Origin: Halictus rubicundus
Lineage: Eukaryota; Arthropoda; Insecta; Hymenoptera; Halictidae
Assembly (NCBI RefSeq): GCF_050948215.1
Contig: NC_135156.1
Coordinates: forward strand, 930,001 to 994,000
DNA: 64,000 nt
Reading direction: 5' to 3'
Shown here: positions 32,453 through 44,328 of the stretch, in pieces
How positions within the stretch are numbered: the first letter of the stretch is position 1
Layout: each line of letters starts with the position of its first letter
The notes under the pieces: generated by a model
Told to the model about the DNA's origin: nothing
The model's database searches: none
What the model saw: only the letters and a program-made list of their open reading frames with translations
Made by a program: the position numbers and the translations under genes

Positions 32453-33395
32453 GCATTTTTGCTCCGCGGAAGAGAGCCGCGTGACAAACGGTAACTCCTC
32501 GATTCCCCAAATCGGCGAAGTTCGGCATCGAGATTCAACGAGACCTTGTAGTGGAAGCTCGCGACGGATGTAGGAGCATTGGACGCGGGTGATGGAACCG
32601 GACCGGAAAGGATCCAGCCTAACGTGGCGTTGTGAGCCGTAGGTTCATTCACCGTGCCCTTTCGCAAACCTTCTAAAAGGAGCAGCCCGTACTGATCCGT
32701 CCCGATAATTAGCTCTATTGGAGCCGAGTCAAAGGGGTATTCGTCCGCAAATTCCAGATCACGAATATGAGAGATCCTGACGTCGGTAGTCACTCGATGT
32801 GGCAAATAGTTTGATAACGAGCGTAATACGTAAGCGGTCCGGTGATGCTGACGGAAACGCGAGAGCGCGGGAGTCGGAGTCGTTGTGTTAAATTCTCGAA
32901 CATTATAGACACGACCGAACCTGGATCGAGTAGAGCGCGACTTTTCTCGGAACGGCCAGACGGTGATCGCAGTTCGACCCATGTAATCACAAGCAAGACG
33001 TGCTGTGTGGCAGCGACACGTGGGACAGAGCAAGACGCAGACTGTGATGTGACAAGGTTGTCGTCGTTATCGGTCGGTGACGCAGCATTAGTCGATGACG
33101 CGGTACCGGTTAATGACGCAGTCGAGTTGTTGAAATCTAACAACGTGTAATGACGTCGTTTGCAAATGGAGCAGTTATACGAGCTAGCACATTTTTTCGT
33201 CGGATGGTGCATGCTTAAGCAGTTTATGCACCGGTTTATCCCTTTCGCGTTCTCGAACCGTTGTGCGGCGAATGTACCTTTCAACGACGCGCAGTGTACG
33301 AGCGTATAATTCGCTTTGCGTAGATCACACGGGCTTTTCGCGACCACGGCACCGTATAATGACGGAGCACGAAAACGGCTCGATTTGGTTGCCAC
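32380..33395 (-). pseudogene. BEL/Pao zinc knuckles and aspartic protease region
   Basis: Zinc-binding part: CINCLSMHHPTKKCASSYNC followed by SICKRRHYTLL, the paired Cys/His pattern typical of BEL elements before the protease. The protease-like part has ALLDPGSVVSIMFENL; the family motif is L-D-S/T-G-S, so the Asp is kept but the next residue is Pro. Further down are IELIIGTDQYGLLL and TLGWILSGPV, typical of the segment leading into the RT. Two reading frames are joined by a frameshift at about 32800-33030. Confidence 0.85.
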
Positions 33396-33548
33396 GCCTG
33401 CGATCCAAAATTCCGATACCGACGTGGACGGCTTGATTTTTTGTAACGCGCGTATTCGCGATTGTAAAAATATATCTAAATCACGAAATGTCGGACAACT
33501 TTTAACTATTGCCGAGCTTCAACTCCCAAGCCTTACGCGAATCAGAAT

Positions 33549-34329
33549 CTAGATTTTTTGGTCCACGGGACGCACGAGATTTTTTAAAGCTTTAACTGCC
33601 TTGTTGGCTTTGTCGCGAAGGCTTCGCAGTTGATCGGCCGACTCAGAACGAACTTGTGGAAGGTCGTACAGAGTTTCTAAATGTGTTGACACTAGCAGTC
33701 GCTTGTTGTCATAACACTCTACCAGAATATCCCAAGTAATTGTATAGCCCGCATCGGTTATCGCGATGTTCTCGTCGAGGTCGCTAGCCGCGCCTTTCAA
33801 ACACGCCAACAAATACTGGAATCGAGATATGTTTGAAAACGATCTTTTGAAAACGAAAAAAATGTTTGACCACGGATGAAAAGCGATCACGGAAGGTTTC
33901 CCACTCATCAAAGGCTCCAGAGAATTGCGGGAGATTAAGTGTTGGCAATCGATTCGAGACTTCACTGGGTTGCGAGGTAGGTCCTGTTTCTGGACGCATC
34001 GACTCAGTACCTGAGGAGTCGGCAGGTGCCAGCCGGGAAAGAGTTTCCGCCATATAGTCCGATGTCTCCAGGAGAAACTCGTGCAAGGCCATGAAGCGAT
34101 CCTGCGTGAAGTACCCCAAGCTGAAACGCTCCGCGTCCGTTGCAGCAGCAGATATCTGCTTGTGCACACTTTGCCACTCGGCGAAGGATTCGCTCAGCCG
34201 TGCGATTCGATTTCGAACGGTGGCGACCGTTAATTTTACTCTGTCGAGTTTCTTGAAGTTGTGAAGAGTACGCTCGACAATACGAGCTGCGTCGATTTGT
34301 TGTTGAAGAAGCGTCTTAAGGTCACCCAT
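33549..34329 (-). pseudogene. BEL/Pao gag (DUF1759)
   Basis: The start MGDLKTLLQQQIDAARIVER at 34327-34329 opens a coiled-coil-prone N-terminal region. The DUF1759 core includes LPTLNLPQFSGAFDEWETFR and, after a frameshift at about 33850, FQYLLACLKGAASDLDENI and ETLYDLPQV. Gag proteins of this type form the particle around the element RNA. One frameshift and premature stops are visible. Confidence 0.85.
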
Positions 34330-34439
34330 GATTTGCTATTAGCAACAGACATGTGTATTTCAACTTTGAATGTTCAACGAATCGCCCAACTGTCGTCACA
34401 GATCGAACGCGTTCTTTTCACCACACCAATGTTCCCGCG

Positions 34440-34880
34440 TGGCGATGACGAGGGTGGATAGGTAGAACTATCCCGACGAGGATATACAATGGTAGTTTGG
34501 TGAAAAAGTGCAGGCTCACTGATCACGTAAGTATCTTTATTAATCGACGAATGCCGCTCTCGAAGTATGTACACGTCGGACACGAGAAACCCGCGAGACA
34601 CACGGAAGCGACGATTAACGAATTCGGAAATTAAACTGCAAGTTAAGAGCACGAACGATTCACAAACTGCGATAGGCGCGTTAACGATGCTGTACGTTCG
34701 AAAGCTCGAACAAGAAGAAGAAGGATCCGACAACAGGATCATATCGTAATTATAAAGGATCAGTGTGGCGCTACTGATCGATGCGCGTGACCGATGCGTA
34801 GAGCGGTGTGTAGATCGGTACGTAGATCGATCCACTATTGGAAGGACTCGACTCGCTGACCGGAGGTTTTGAACGGGTGG
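34440..34880 (-). repeat. BEL/Pao 5' LTR
   Basis: About 440 bp, with AGAAGAAGAAGGATCCGACA and GATGCGTAGAGCGG modules shared with the 3' LTR. It contains about 165 bp missing from the other copy and is probably the more complete LTR. Confidence 0.85.
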
Positions 34881-35026
34881 ATTCCTTAACAATACAGGAT
34901 TATTAGTTTCTTTTAATACTGTAATATTTGCACAGTTTTTATAACAATGGTATTTGTAATATCCTATTATTGCAGCTGATAAAAAATAGACCTCAGGGCG
35001 TCCTTCAAATGATGTAAACTGTAGAC

Positions 35027-35195
35027 CAGTGTCGCCAGATGAGGGGAGGGAGCACGAATTGAGGGGAAAAAGTTACTCTCTCACTGCCAGTACCGGGGTA
35101 TGCACGACAGTTACGAAAATTGTCGGAAACTGAGGGAATAGCGCAATAGAAGGGGAAATTAGAGTGGGGGAATAAGTCTTGATCAGGCGACACTG
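35027..35195 (+). repeat. hAT MITE family A, with perfect TSD
   Basis: A 169-bp copy with ends CAGTGTCGCCAGATGAGG and ATCAGGCGACACTG. CTGTAGAC stands on both sides (35019-35026 and 35196-35203). The right-hand copy of this 8-mer is also the left flank of the next MITE. Confidence 0.93.
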
Positions 35196-35203
35196 CTGTA
35201 GAC

Positions 35204-35384
35204 CAGTGCTAGGCACGTTGAGGTACCTCAAACGCTTGCATCCCGCACCAACCTTTTTTTCGTAGCTACTCGCGACAGGCGAAACGCGTCCTTTTTCTAT
35301 GGTAACGGCGCTTACTGGATGGGTACAGTGGGTACTATGGTGGGGACGGTTTTGCTTTAATTGAGGAAAATGTGCCCAACACTG
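35204..35384 (-). repeat. hAT MITE family B, with perfect TSD
   Basis: A 181-bp copy with ends CAGTGCTAGGCACG and GTGCCCAACACTG. CTGTAGAC stands on both sides (35196-35203 and 35385-35392). Confidence 0.93.
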
Positions 35385-36336
35385 CTGTAGACCTTCGAAA
35401 GACATCTGTAGATTGTACATTTTTTTAGAACTCTCAAAATAGTTATTTTGCTGTGGTAACAAGTAAAACAATTTGCTGAACCTATACAACCGCAGTTCCT
35501 TGATCCTAGTAGTAAATGCAAGTAAAGCATTAGCATTGTTCTTCTGAAGACGAATAAAAGACTAAAATTTTCTTGTTTCTTTCAAGCTGTACCTTTAGTA
35601 AAACTGTGTTGTTACTATTAAAAAATTGTCGATAATTTTGAAATACAAATTTCATACCTTCATGGAATCAAATCATTTATCTGAGCAAACTACGTTCCAC
35701 AGACGAACATAACGAAAATATCAGAACCATTGACCGGGGAACCCGTTCATCAGCACTCGTCATGTCCACCCGCAGTCAATATGGAATGTCGCGATTGCGT
35801 CTTACGCGATTATTAAGAAAAAGCAATGATTCTAAATTAATTTTGGAGACAATTAAAGAATTATATCATATTTATATATAGTAGTATCATTCTCATTGGA
35901 AAAATGCCACGAATATGTTGGTGGAAGTCCTATAAAAAATAATGAAAAGTAAAGAAGTTTTGTTATTGGATTAGGAGTGGTCCCACATCGATACACCCGA
36001 CCCGTATTATGTTTACACTCCTCGTTGACCGAGGCTATTCGAGTTTCACTGTCCCTTTCTATCTTCTAGCCGATATATGCCCCTGGGTAAACCCGTGTTG
36101 TAGACATATATCGAAAAACCACTGTACTTATAATAGTCCGGAAAATGTTCGTACAACGAATCGCGGTGTTTTTTGAGCAATTAATAGCCAAAGGGATACT
36201 GTGGTTGTAGATTATACACGTAGATTATGATTTGCCGATGTACATGTCTAGTCTCTACATTTTATGGAGGCCCATGTTGCGCAATAGGTTTTTCAAGAAA
36301 TTCAAAGCAATAACATACTGTCCAATTTTCTACCAT
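35385..36336. other. no gene seen
   Basis: AT-rich, no recognised feature apart from the target-site 8-mer at the left edge. Confidence 0.35.
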
Positions 36337-36404
36337 CTTGTTAGTGTACATTAAATGAATTCAAGAAAATCTTGTTAGTGTACATTAAATGAATTCAAGA
36401 AAAT
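36337..36404 (+). repeat. tandem repeat, 2 x 34 bp
   Basis: The unit CTTGTTAGTGTACATTAAAT plus 14 bases is repeated exactly, at 36337 and 36371, and a third partial CTTGT follows. The identity of the two units suggests a recent duplication. Confidence 0.92.
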
Positions 36405-36666
36405 CTTGTAGTCTTTTAACGTTTTATTCGTGCTGCAGCTTCTAGTATTAACTTTAAAGCACAGCATTTATTCACTGTACTTGTTGTATTACGGTGACAT
36501 GCTATACTTGCATTAGTACAGCGAAGAGTACGTCTGACAGCATGCCACGCTTGGGTCTGTTTCTTCGCATTGTCCCGACCATGTCTGTGCTATTTTCGTA
36601 TAATTTTTGTGCTAACACGATATTGGTATTTATTACCTAAATATGGTTTATATCCATAGCCCAGAG

Positions 36667-37111
36667 CAGAGGTGACAAGCTTGCAACGGCCCACAGTCCG
36701 CAAGAGGGCCGTGCCGCTACTTCATCCAGTGCAACGTAATGGAAGAGATCTCCTCCACATCGCACTTTTCGAACGCCTATAAAAGCAAAACACCGTGGTC
36801 TGTTCGAAGAGTGCGATATGAAGGGGACCTCTCCCCTTACGTCGCACCGGACAAAGTGGCGGCACGGGCCGCTTGCAGCCTGTGGGCATATAGTCACCAG
36901 ATCAAGACTTGTTCCCCCACTCTAATTTTCCCTTCTATCTCGCTATTCTCCCACGCTTCCGCCACGTCTCGATCACGTGACGACTTCCGTCTGCGTGGTG
37001 TCTGTGTCACAATTTCACATGACTAACCCGGTACTGGCAGAGAAAGGGTAACATTTTCCCCTCAATTCGTGCTTCCTCCTGTCATCTGGCGACTATGGCT
37101 TGGCACCTCTA
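36667..37111 (+). repeat. hAT MITE family C with a family A MITE inside
   Basis: Ends CAGAGGTGACAAGC and TTGGCACCTCT(A), flanked by GCCCAGAG and GCCTAGAA (6 of 8 bases alike). The interior is the GC-rich family C sequence until about 36890, where a family A copy begins. Confidence 0.85.
36891..37096 (-). repeat. hAT MITE family A nested in family C
   Basis: It runs from TAGTCACCAGATCAAGACTT to GTCATCTGGCGACTA, with the family modules CCCCCACTCTAATTTTC and TTTTCCCCTCAATTCGTG. The terminal bases differ slightly from the consensus. Confidence 0.8.
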
Positions 37112-38871
37112 GCCTAGAAGATCATAACATCATTTTAAGGCAATTCGAGTACTAGGTTTATGTCGCGGATAATTGTCTGTATAATCAATAAATTAAAGTC
37201 ACTTCGGTCTACTATACATATGTACATACATACGGAAATTCTAGTTATATCCTGACTGATTTTACAACAATTTATACACTTAGAAGAATACACATATAGT
37301 TATTCTGCCCGGAAGCTAAGTGCCATCTACGACGCACTGATGACTAGTCTGCACAAATATCTTTTTTCCGCATATACAAAGATTTACATTCCTTACTATA
37401 AAATCATTCTCCACATATACTTTTCGCTGCACTGTTTTCTAAAATTAATTATTATTAGCAAAGTCAAAAAATTTTGGAAGCAACATAGATCAGTGTTCTG
37501 TCGTTATCTTCTTAAACACCGGAGATTCGATGTTTTCTCCTTTCGAAAAATATGTTTCTAATCTCAGTGTTTTTTAAATTCTTCGGCGACTGGTCCCGCT
37601 GAGCGTGGCGTTGGCAATGACCGTGCCGGAATCCGTTCGCTGTTGCCGCACCCTGGTTGGTCCGTGTTTTTCATTAATATCTCCATAGTGAAGCCGCGGG
37701 AAACATTTTTGCAAAGAAAAAAGTTACTTCAAAAGATCTCAGGAATCACCCCTCTCAAGGAAATACAACGTTTTTAGGACACCCTATATATATGTATATA
37801 CATACCTGTACCTACTATTTGCCGCCAACCTCCTCTGCAAACGATATAGGCGATTCATAGGACAGGCAAGACTCGAAGTGCTCACAGTCATAAGATATTT
37901 ATTAAGAAGTGTACTATATTAGAATCGTTCAAAATATTTCAAATTTTTCTAAATTTTCCTAGGTTCTTAGGTAAGTGTAAAAGGACGTCGAATAATAATC
38001 AGATTCAGAAACAAAGCCAAAACCGTGATTTCATAGCTCTCGATTTTCGCTTTATGATTAAAGGAGAGGTGGAATGAATGAACAACGTATTAAACGGAAC
38101 GTTCTAATTATTTGATACATGTGGGATCACTCTGCAACGAAAATATTCAAGTTATGTATCAACGTTAATGCATACCTAACACAGTACTTTTAACTTAAAA
38201 CCGCTATAATTTCAGGAAGTGCAGTGACACACGATGAAATTTTTTCGTGCTTAAAAGTAAAAACAAGTTTTCTCAATACATTCTGTGACGTTTTCTTATC
38301 TACAGCTAATTGATTCGTTATTGTATCGAAACAGGAACCTACTTCTTCCGCAGCAATGTAAAACGTCGATTAATTTTTATTTAATACAATTACTGTTAAA
38401 ACAAGATTTTCTTTCATTAATACTGGAACTATCGGATCCGTGAAAATGGCTGATTGTAGATATGTTATGGTGCAATGACCAGAATCGTAAAGATGCTTTT
38501 ATGAAGCACTACTGAGTAAACTTGTTGACTCGTGTGTACATTATAATAAAGTTCGTGTAAAATTTGAATAAATACGGTTTTGTTATTTTTATATGGTAAT
38601 ATAAAAATAAACAACATCCTTCGTGTTCAGTAGTTCTAGTATTAATTCGCTAATACGGTGTGATTGTTGCGCATAGAAAAATAATAATGAAAAATATATT
38701 GTTAATATTATATTGTTCTATTACACTGCCCCTTTCAATGCAAATAGTTTATAAAAGGAACTATTTTAAGAAGTAAATAGATAAAACGCATAAGTATAGA
38801 AAAAACCTTATTATTACTACGCATTATTGTAATCAGGTAATTATAATTCAAAAAGATAACACATCTTATGT
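37112..38871. other. no gene seen
   Basis: AT-rich. A more GC-rich patch at about 37585-37700 looks like an unplaced repeat fragment. No coding signal. Confidence 0.3.
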
Positions 38872-39500
38872 TTGTTCTCATTTGGTTCGAGGATGACTAC
38901 AAGACAAGTCGCAGAAAGTGTTGGTGTAAACAGAGCTGTTCAGTGTCCGCTTGAAGCCACGCCCCTATGGGCAACGCTGCATGTGTTTGTCACACGTATT
39001 GTCACAGCTACGTGGTTAGCTATGGCTGTGCTCTACGACCTACCCCCACTCCGCTAAGTCACTGGCCCGTAGCTTTGTCCGTAACTGTGCTCACAGGTAT
39101 CGGCGGCCGACCTTGCCACTAATATGCATGTTGAGCAGCTCTGATTGTGAGTGTAAACACTAATGTACAACCTGTTTTACAAAAGAGCAAGCATTTAGTG
39201 CGAAGGATAATATTGCAGGAGAAGGCCTTAGTTAAAGAAAGAACACAAAGCGGAACTCTTACAATATGCCGAAAATCATATTTTATATAAAATATGTAAC
39301 ATCATATAGAAAATCATATAACATAAAAGTGGCGAAGAGTCATATTTAGTGACGAAAAAGAACAACAATTTTTAAGCCATCGCCAAATAGGAGGTAGCAG
39401 CGTGATGATTTGGGCCGGTATTGGATATAAGGGTAAAACAGAAATAAAATTTGTAAAAGGAAAAAATGAATAATGAACGGTATATTGAACTGATAAATAG
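38872..39500 (+). pseudogene. Tc1-like transposase remnant
   Basis: The start at about 38894 gives TTRQVAESVGVNRA, a Tc1-type HTH. A stretch of unrelated sequence (about 38938-39190) follows. The catalytic domain then appears with EKWRRVIFSDEK (first catalytic Asp) at about 39330-39365 and QIGGSSVMIWAGIGYKGKTE at about 39380-39440. The remainder, with the second Asp and the Glu, is lost after KGKNE and two stops. The gap between HTH and catalytic part is too short for the normal protein, so part was deleted and replaced. No terminal repeats were recognised around it. Confidence 0.65.
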
Positions 39501-39689
39501 AACAAATAAACACATGTGATATTTGAAATCTGGCTACACAGATATATTTCTAAAAGATTTTATAAAAGATACACAACTTTACCGTGTACACCATTCCCCT
39601 ATCCACAGTAGTTTCCAAGATATTCGTGGAAAATGATTTTTACCCTCAGCATTCAGATTTTAACCTTAGCTGTTACCAGGTTTTCAAAT

Positions 39690-39736
39690 AACGGCTCTCG
39701 TGTGGCCCGTGGGCCGCTGCAAGCTTGTCCCCTCTG
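39690..39736 (-). repeat. hAT MITE family C, terminal fragment
   Basis: It carries GGGCCGCTGCAAGCTTGTC and ends CCCTCTG, the complement of the family C left end. Only about 47 bp are left. Confidence 0.7.
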
Positions 39737-41154
39737 ATCTACATAGTAACAGATTTCGTTTCGTGTAACATACAATTTTAGTGAATGGTAAATTAAAAAA
39801 TAATTGATTTTAACCCGCCATTCAGATCCGGTAATAGATATTGCAACGTATGTGCTTTTTAATTTCGCATCAAGTTCGTCCGTATTCAACAGCTCCCTGA
39901 TTTCGCCTCGAATTTTCCCGCGTTTCCCTCCCTCTCCCTCTCCCTCTCCTATGCTGGTATACTAAGTGTTGTAGGATCATCTCCCAAACTTTGATTCACT
40001 CTGTACATTCTTCAGTGGTATTCCAATATTTTAGCGTTAATGAATATTTGTTTTTACTTGTTGAACTGTATATTCAGTACCTACTATTGGGAGCTGAAAA
40101 GAAGTCACTTAGAAGGAATGCGGGAAAGGCACGCCCCGAAGTGATTCGGGGTGAACGTATTATCTAGCGAAATATTGGCTAACCGGTCACATATACTATG
40201 TAGTATGTGCTGTCAAATCTTAAACATTGGAACTACGGAAGTCTCCCGATTTGTGCATAAGGTATGTACAGGGTCCTTGAGGTAAATCCGGAAAAGTCAT
40301 TTTCTTACGCCAGTTTGTACAAAAGTTGTGAATAGGATAACGAATGGAATTACCCGATGTAGCGTTCACTAACTACCACGACCTTTTTAACCCCTTCCCG
40401 TGCCATTTAGCTCGACGAAATCCAGGTCCAGGCGGTAGGGGTCAACGCGTGGTAAACAGATCAGAGTGATGCTCGAAAACAGTTGCAATCCTAGCCGAAA
40501 TGTAAATACCTGTGATATAGTCATTTGTAAATCATTCCGTGACTCTGACTCGTGATCTTTACGTTTGGTCCGATTTTCAGTCAACGAGTCCTACTTACTC
40601 GTGATGCTTACGTTTGGGGCAAAATCTTCATCACGAGTCAGACTCGTTAAAGTACAGGAAAGGTTTAAACTTGGAAATGAACCCGCTGCAGGCTCGCTTC
40701 ACCAATAAATTGTCCATTTTGTGTTGTGATGCCTTGCATTTACCTTTGTCTCGACTACGCCAGTCGGTGTCACAGGGAAGTCACAAGTGGGATGAACAGT
40801 GATAGCAGAGGTTTTCGTAAGGTCTTAATCTTTTCTTTCAATTTGACCACGAATTCCGCACTTATCTTGCGATTAGAACGATTCGAGAGAGTTACCCGGG
40901 ATACAGTTATGTACCTCCTACTGTTTGTCAGAATTTCGACATTTCTTGGCCAGCTCGTAAACTTGCATCTTTTTGTGTAGCCAAACCACACAATGATTTT
41001 CGCGGATGATTTGCCGGCGTGAAGCAATTCGAATTATTGCCGCTCTTCGGTCATATTTTCGGTTCATGGTTGACATTTTCCTACTTGTTCACTAATTGGT
41101 GGCTTATATAGTGGGATATCTTGTGAACAATTGCTTTGTTTATATTTTCTTTGC
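39737..41154. other. no gene recognised; small repeats
   Basis: TTTCGCATCAAGTTCGTCCG at about 39864 resembles a motif found twice in the solo LTR at 58.95 and 59.02 kb. A pyrimidine CCCTCT run lies at 39929-39948. CTCGTGAT motifs recur in both orientations at 40545-40645. No convincing protein. Confidence 0.35.
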
Positions 41155-41827
41155 CTACATCTTATTTGTGAGACTGCTCAGACGCACAGTGGTTTGAATG
41201 CCACAATTTGCTAGACAAACCGACAAAAACCAGACTTGACTTGAATTGTTTGACCGAGCACTCAGTCCATCGGGACCATTGTACCCGGGTCCAGGGATGG
41301 TAGGGCATCCTAGTTTAGGGGAGACGCTCATGGAGGTAGGCTTCCTTGGCAAATTCCCAGAGCCTATCTACCGAGTTGGCCTCCAGTATTAATGTGTCGT
41401 TGTTTGAGGACCCACCGAATTTCCTTCTTAGAGCCTCTGTGCTCCTGCAACGCAGTATAACGTGTGGAGAGGTTTCATCCTCCTCCCCGCATCTTGGGAA
41501 ACTGGCGTCCTGTACCAGTGGCCCGTGGTAATACCCACGAGTCGCCAAATCTTTGAGCTCTCCAGACGAAACAACTTGGTAGCGAGCTCCTTCGAAGGGC
41601 CCTTTACCAACGCCTTCGTGTGTCTCAAGCCTGTTTCTGAGGCCCAGATCTGGACAAGTTGCACCCTTGTCCAGTCCTTTACCCATCTTTTGGTCACACC
41701 CGGTGCCAAGTTCAAAGGGTGAACGATGACCTTGTCCGAATACCGTAATCCTTCGAGGCCCGATCTGTTCGCCTTCATGTTTCCTTGATCTATAGAATGT
41801 CCCTGAACTATAGTAACCATATATCAA
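41155..41827 (-). pseudogene. LINE C-terminal region (RNase H end and Cys/His motif)
   Basis: Two overlapping minus-strand frames form one gene. One gives KALVKGPSKELATKLFRLES and IWRLVGITTGHW, typical of the end of the RNase H-type region of LINE ORF2. The other continues with FPRCGEEDETSPHVILRC, the C-x2-C...H-x4-C motif that follows it. A frameshift between them sits at about 41480-41510. The rest of the element is absent. It differs from the LINE at 10.4-15.6 kb in the motif's spacing and sequence, so it is probably another family. Confidence 0.65.
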
Positions 41828-42339
41828 GAGTCTTCAAGTTTAAGTGTTAGACGAACTACGGCTTAACGGCAGACAGTGAACTGGCACTTATTCAAACACA
41901 TCCTCATAACCGATAGAAATATCTTGCAAAACTAGAATGCACTTAAATCTTAAATGTATGATAAATATAGAAGCTTATAATATATGCTTGAGTCTTAATA
42001 TGTACTCCGAAATAATTAAGAACTCTTTTGTACTTTCGTAAATCAGTGATACAGTCGATTAATTAATTTTTAGCAAAAGGTTGTCAATAAAAAAGTATAT
42101 GCTCCACGTCGCTTCACGCAACGAGACTTAAATATATGAAAAGTTGAGACTTTTTATTATTGTTTAATCGCAGCCTGAATCTGCAAAATATTGCAAATCG
42201 GTTCGAAATTAATGTTTGAAAGAAATATATCTGAACGATATATTTTATCGAATATCTTGTAAACTATTACAGCTCGAGGAATAGTTGACAGTGCAAAATT
42301 GTGTAATTTTAGTAATTATTTACAAAATGATTCTGTTTT
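41828..42339. other. no gene seen
   Basis: AT-rich, no recognised feature. Confidence 0.35.
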
Positions 42340-42720
42340 CCAATTTTGATTAAATTTCGACACTATGTCGAAAAATCCAGCTGTACTTGTATTAATGTCA
42401 TATACGGTCAAGTACGGACACTCGCTACAGCGAATTCTGCCCTCTTTAATTGGCCGAACACGTGTTTCAGGGCGGGGGGGGGGGGGTACGGAGACCCTCT
42501 CACTGCACACGTCCCCACCCCAAATCTATCCCAGACCTAACCAAAATTCGTTCAAAATGGTGAAATTCGCTGTAAAGGAAAAAAAAGTTTTTACAAATAT
42601 CTAAAAAAGTAAAAGAGACCGCCTATTATTTGTCTAAGAAAAAGTTATTTATAATATCGAGACCTATAATATATGTAAATTTAGTTAAAATCGGAAAATA
42701 GAACCACTTTGTAAATAAGT
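42340..42720. repeat. dispersed CCGCCGCTCAGCC-family fragment with G13
   Basis: It shares ACAGCGAATTCTGCC, GTTTCAGGGCGGGG and AACCTAACCAAAATTCGTTC with 16.5-16.7 kb. A run of 13 G at 42474-42486 sits within the GGCGGGG module. Confidence 0.6.
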
Positions 42721-43618
42721 ACCGTAATTTTTTATAAGTAATAGATCTGGGGAAACAGATTTCAAATATCGTTATTTGTCATTAACATTTTTAGTGAAAT
42801 TGTAAACTGCAATACAATACTGGCTCGTTTTCTAACAATTAAAATAAGCCCCAAATACGCTCAAAACCGTGAAAAAATAATTTAGTCCAGCTAGCGCTAG
42901 GAGTGATCAAACCACTGTGCGACGGCCCATAGTACAGACACGTAGTATGTATGGTGTTACGCACGGTCTTGCGGAGGGCTTTGCCCGGTCACGAGCAGCC
43001 GTGCGCGTAAACGTAACCGTTACCGTTGCGCGTTGTACGCTCACCGCTGCTGACGCCGCGCCGACGACGCTCTACCCTCTCGATGTCCACCCACAACCAC
43101 ACGTACGGCAACGCGGCTGGATATCGTGGACACCAAACAAATTCCCGTCAGGACGTTTTTGTAGCAAGCCCTGCAACAAACGTAAAACGTTGCTTGTAGA
43201 TGTACAATAATTCGATTTATTGAAAAATGTAAAAATTCTGGAGGATACAGAAAATTCATAAGAAAGTAACGAACTAGCAGCCTACACCGAGGTACACGAG
43301 CTCGATAATAACGAAACACAAGGTTTAAAACACTTTCGGTACATAAAATCATAGCCTACACTTCAAATGAAATTAGCATGCGTAAACCAGGCAGTACAAC
43401 GTAAACCTATGCTAGAACCTTCAGCAATGACAATTCATTTGTTCGCTCGTATCACGAGCTATACATATGCAATACATAAACGTGTAAAGACCAACTGCTA
43501 CGTACGTGATAATACATACATAATATATTATTATGCGGCTACAAGCAAAGTTCTAGTATACGGAGTATACATGAAATATGACTAACATATTTGGAATAAG
43601 AGAGAATATATTTTTTTT
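42721..43618. other. no gene recognised
   Basis: The CpG-rich patch at 42910-43150 contains CGTAACCGTTACCGTTGCGCG and similar, with unsupported ORFs. The remainder is AT-rich. Confidence 0.3.
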
Positions 43619-43678
43619 CACTCTACATCGATAGAATAAACATTGCAGTTTTACACTCTACATCGATAGAATAAACAT
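43619..43678 (+). repeat. 25-bp direct repeat, two copies
   Basis: The unit starts CACTCTACATCGATAGAATA and appears at 43619-43643 and 43654-43678, separated by 10 bp. Confidence 0.9.
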
Positions 43679-43719
43679 CGGTGAAACAGCTTTTTAAAAA
43701 TAATACAACATCTATAATG

Positions 43720-44279
43720 TTTTTGACCGTTCATGCCACCACGCCGCGTCCGTATCAGCAGAAATTTCGGTCGCCGAGAATACTTGTGTGTGGCTGTCTG
43801 TGGCTGTGGCTGACAGGCTTCAGCATAGGCATCTCTGGGGTGTAGAGGGGAGTAAACGGTTCTGGGGTTCTGGTAGCAAATGACACGATGTTCGGCACTT
43901 GGCTTTTGTTGCGAGCATCTCGAGCGCCTCTCAAGTGGCCTTCGAATACGCTCAGTCCTTGTGACCTACGAATCTAGCGGCCATACGCCTTCGGCGTCTT
44001 GCTCGTCTTGTTTGTTTCGACCCTGAAGCGGCGCATGAACCACGCCACTTGCGAACGGAAATCTTGCGCGCGACGACAGAAGGACATCTTGCTGCGAAAA
44101 GGGGGCGAGCAGAGTCGCTACGCATGGACGAGACGTGGAGGAGCAGTAGGATACACCGTAGCGCAAAGAGAGCGAGACGCAATTTGCAACTCGCTAGTCA
44201 CTCGCGATAAAACGAAAACGCAACATTCAGACTCGTGCTTCACTCGCACGGGAGCACGGGAGCACGTGCGCGCGCGCGC

Positions 44280-44328
<49 letters not shown>

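Larger units (their letters stand above)
28679..34880 (-). mobile_element. BEL/Pao LTR retrotransposon, near full-length and inactive
   Basis: Two related LTRs bound minus-strand coding remnants in the BEL order: gag with DUF1759, zinc knuckles, aspartic protease (DUF1758), RT, RNase H, H2C2 and integrase core, and the C-terminal DUF5641. The interior is noticeably more GC-rich than the flanks. Frameshifts and stops break it into about eight reading frames. The 3' LTR (left) has lost about 150-170 bp relative to the 5' LTR and has a TTAA-flanked MITE at its inner edge. No convincing target-site duplication was found, so the outer ends are approximate. Confidence 0.92.

Noticed and set aside
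42474..42486. G13 run as a functional G-quadruplex
   Set aside because: It lies in a GGCGGGG module of a repeat and may be a polymerase or assembly expansion; there is no separate evidence of function.
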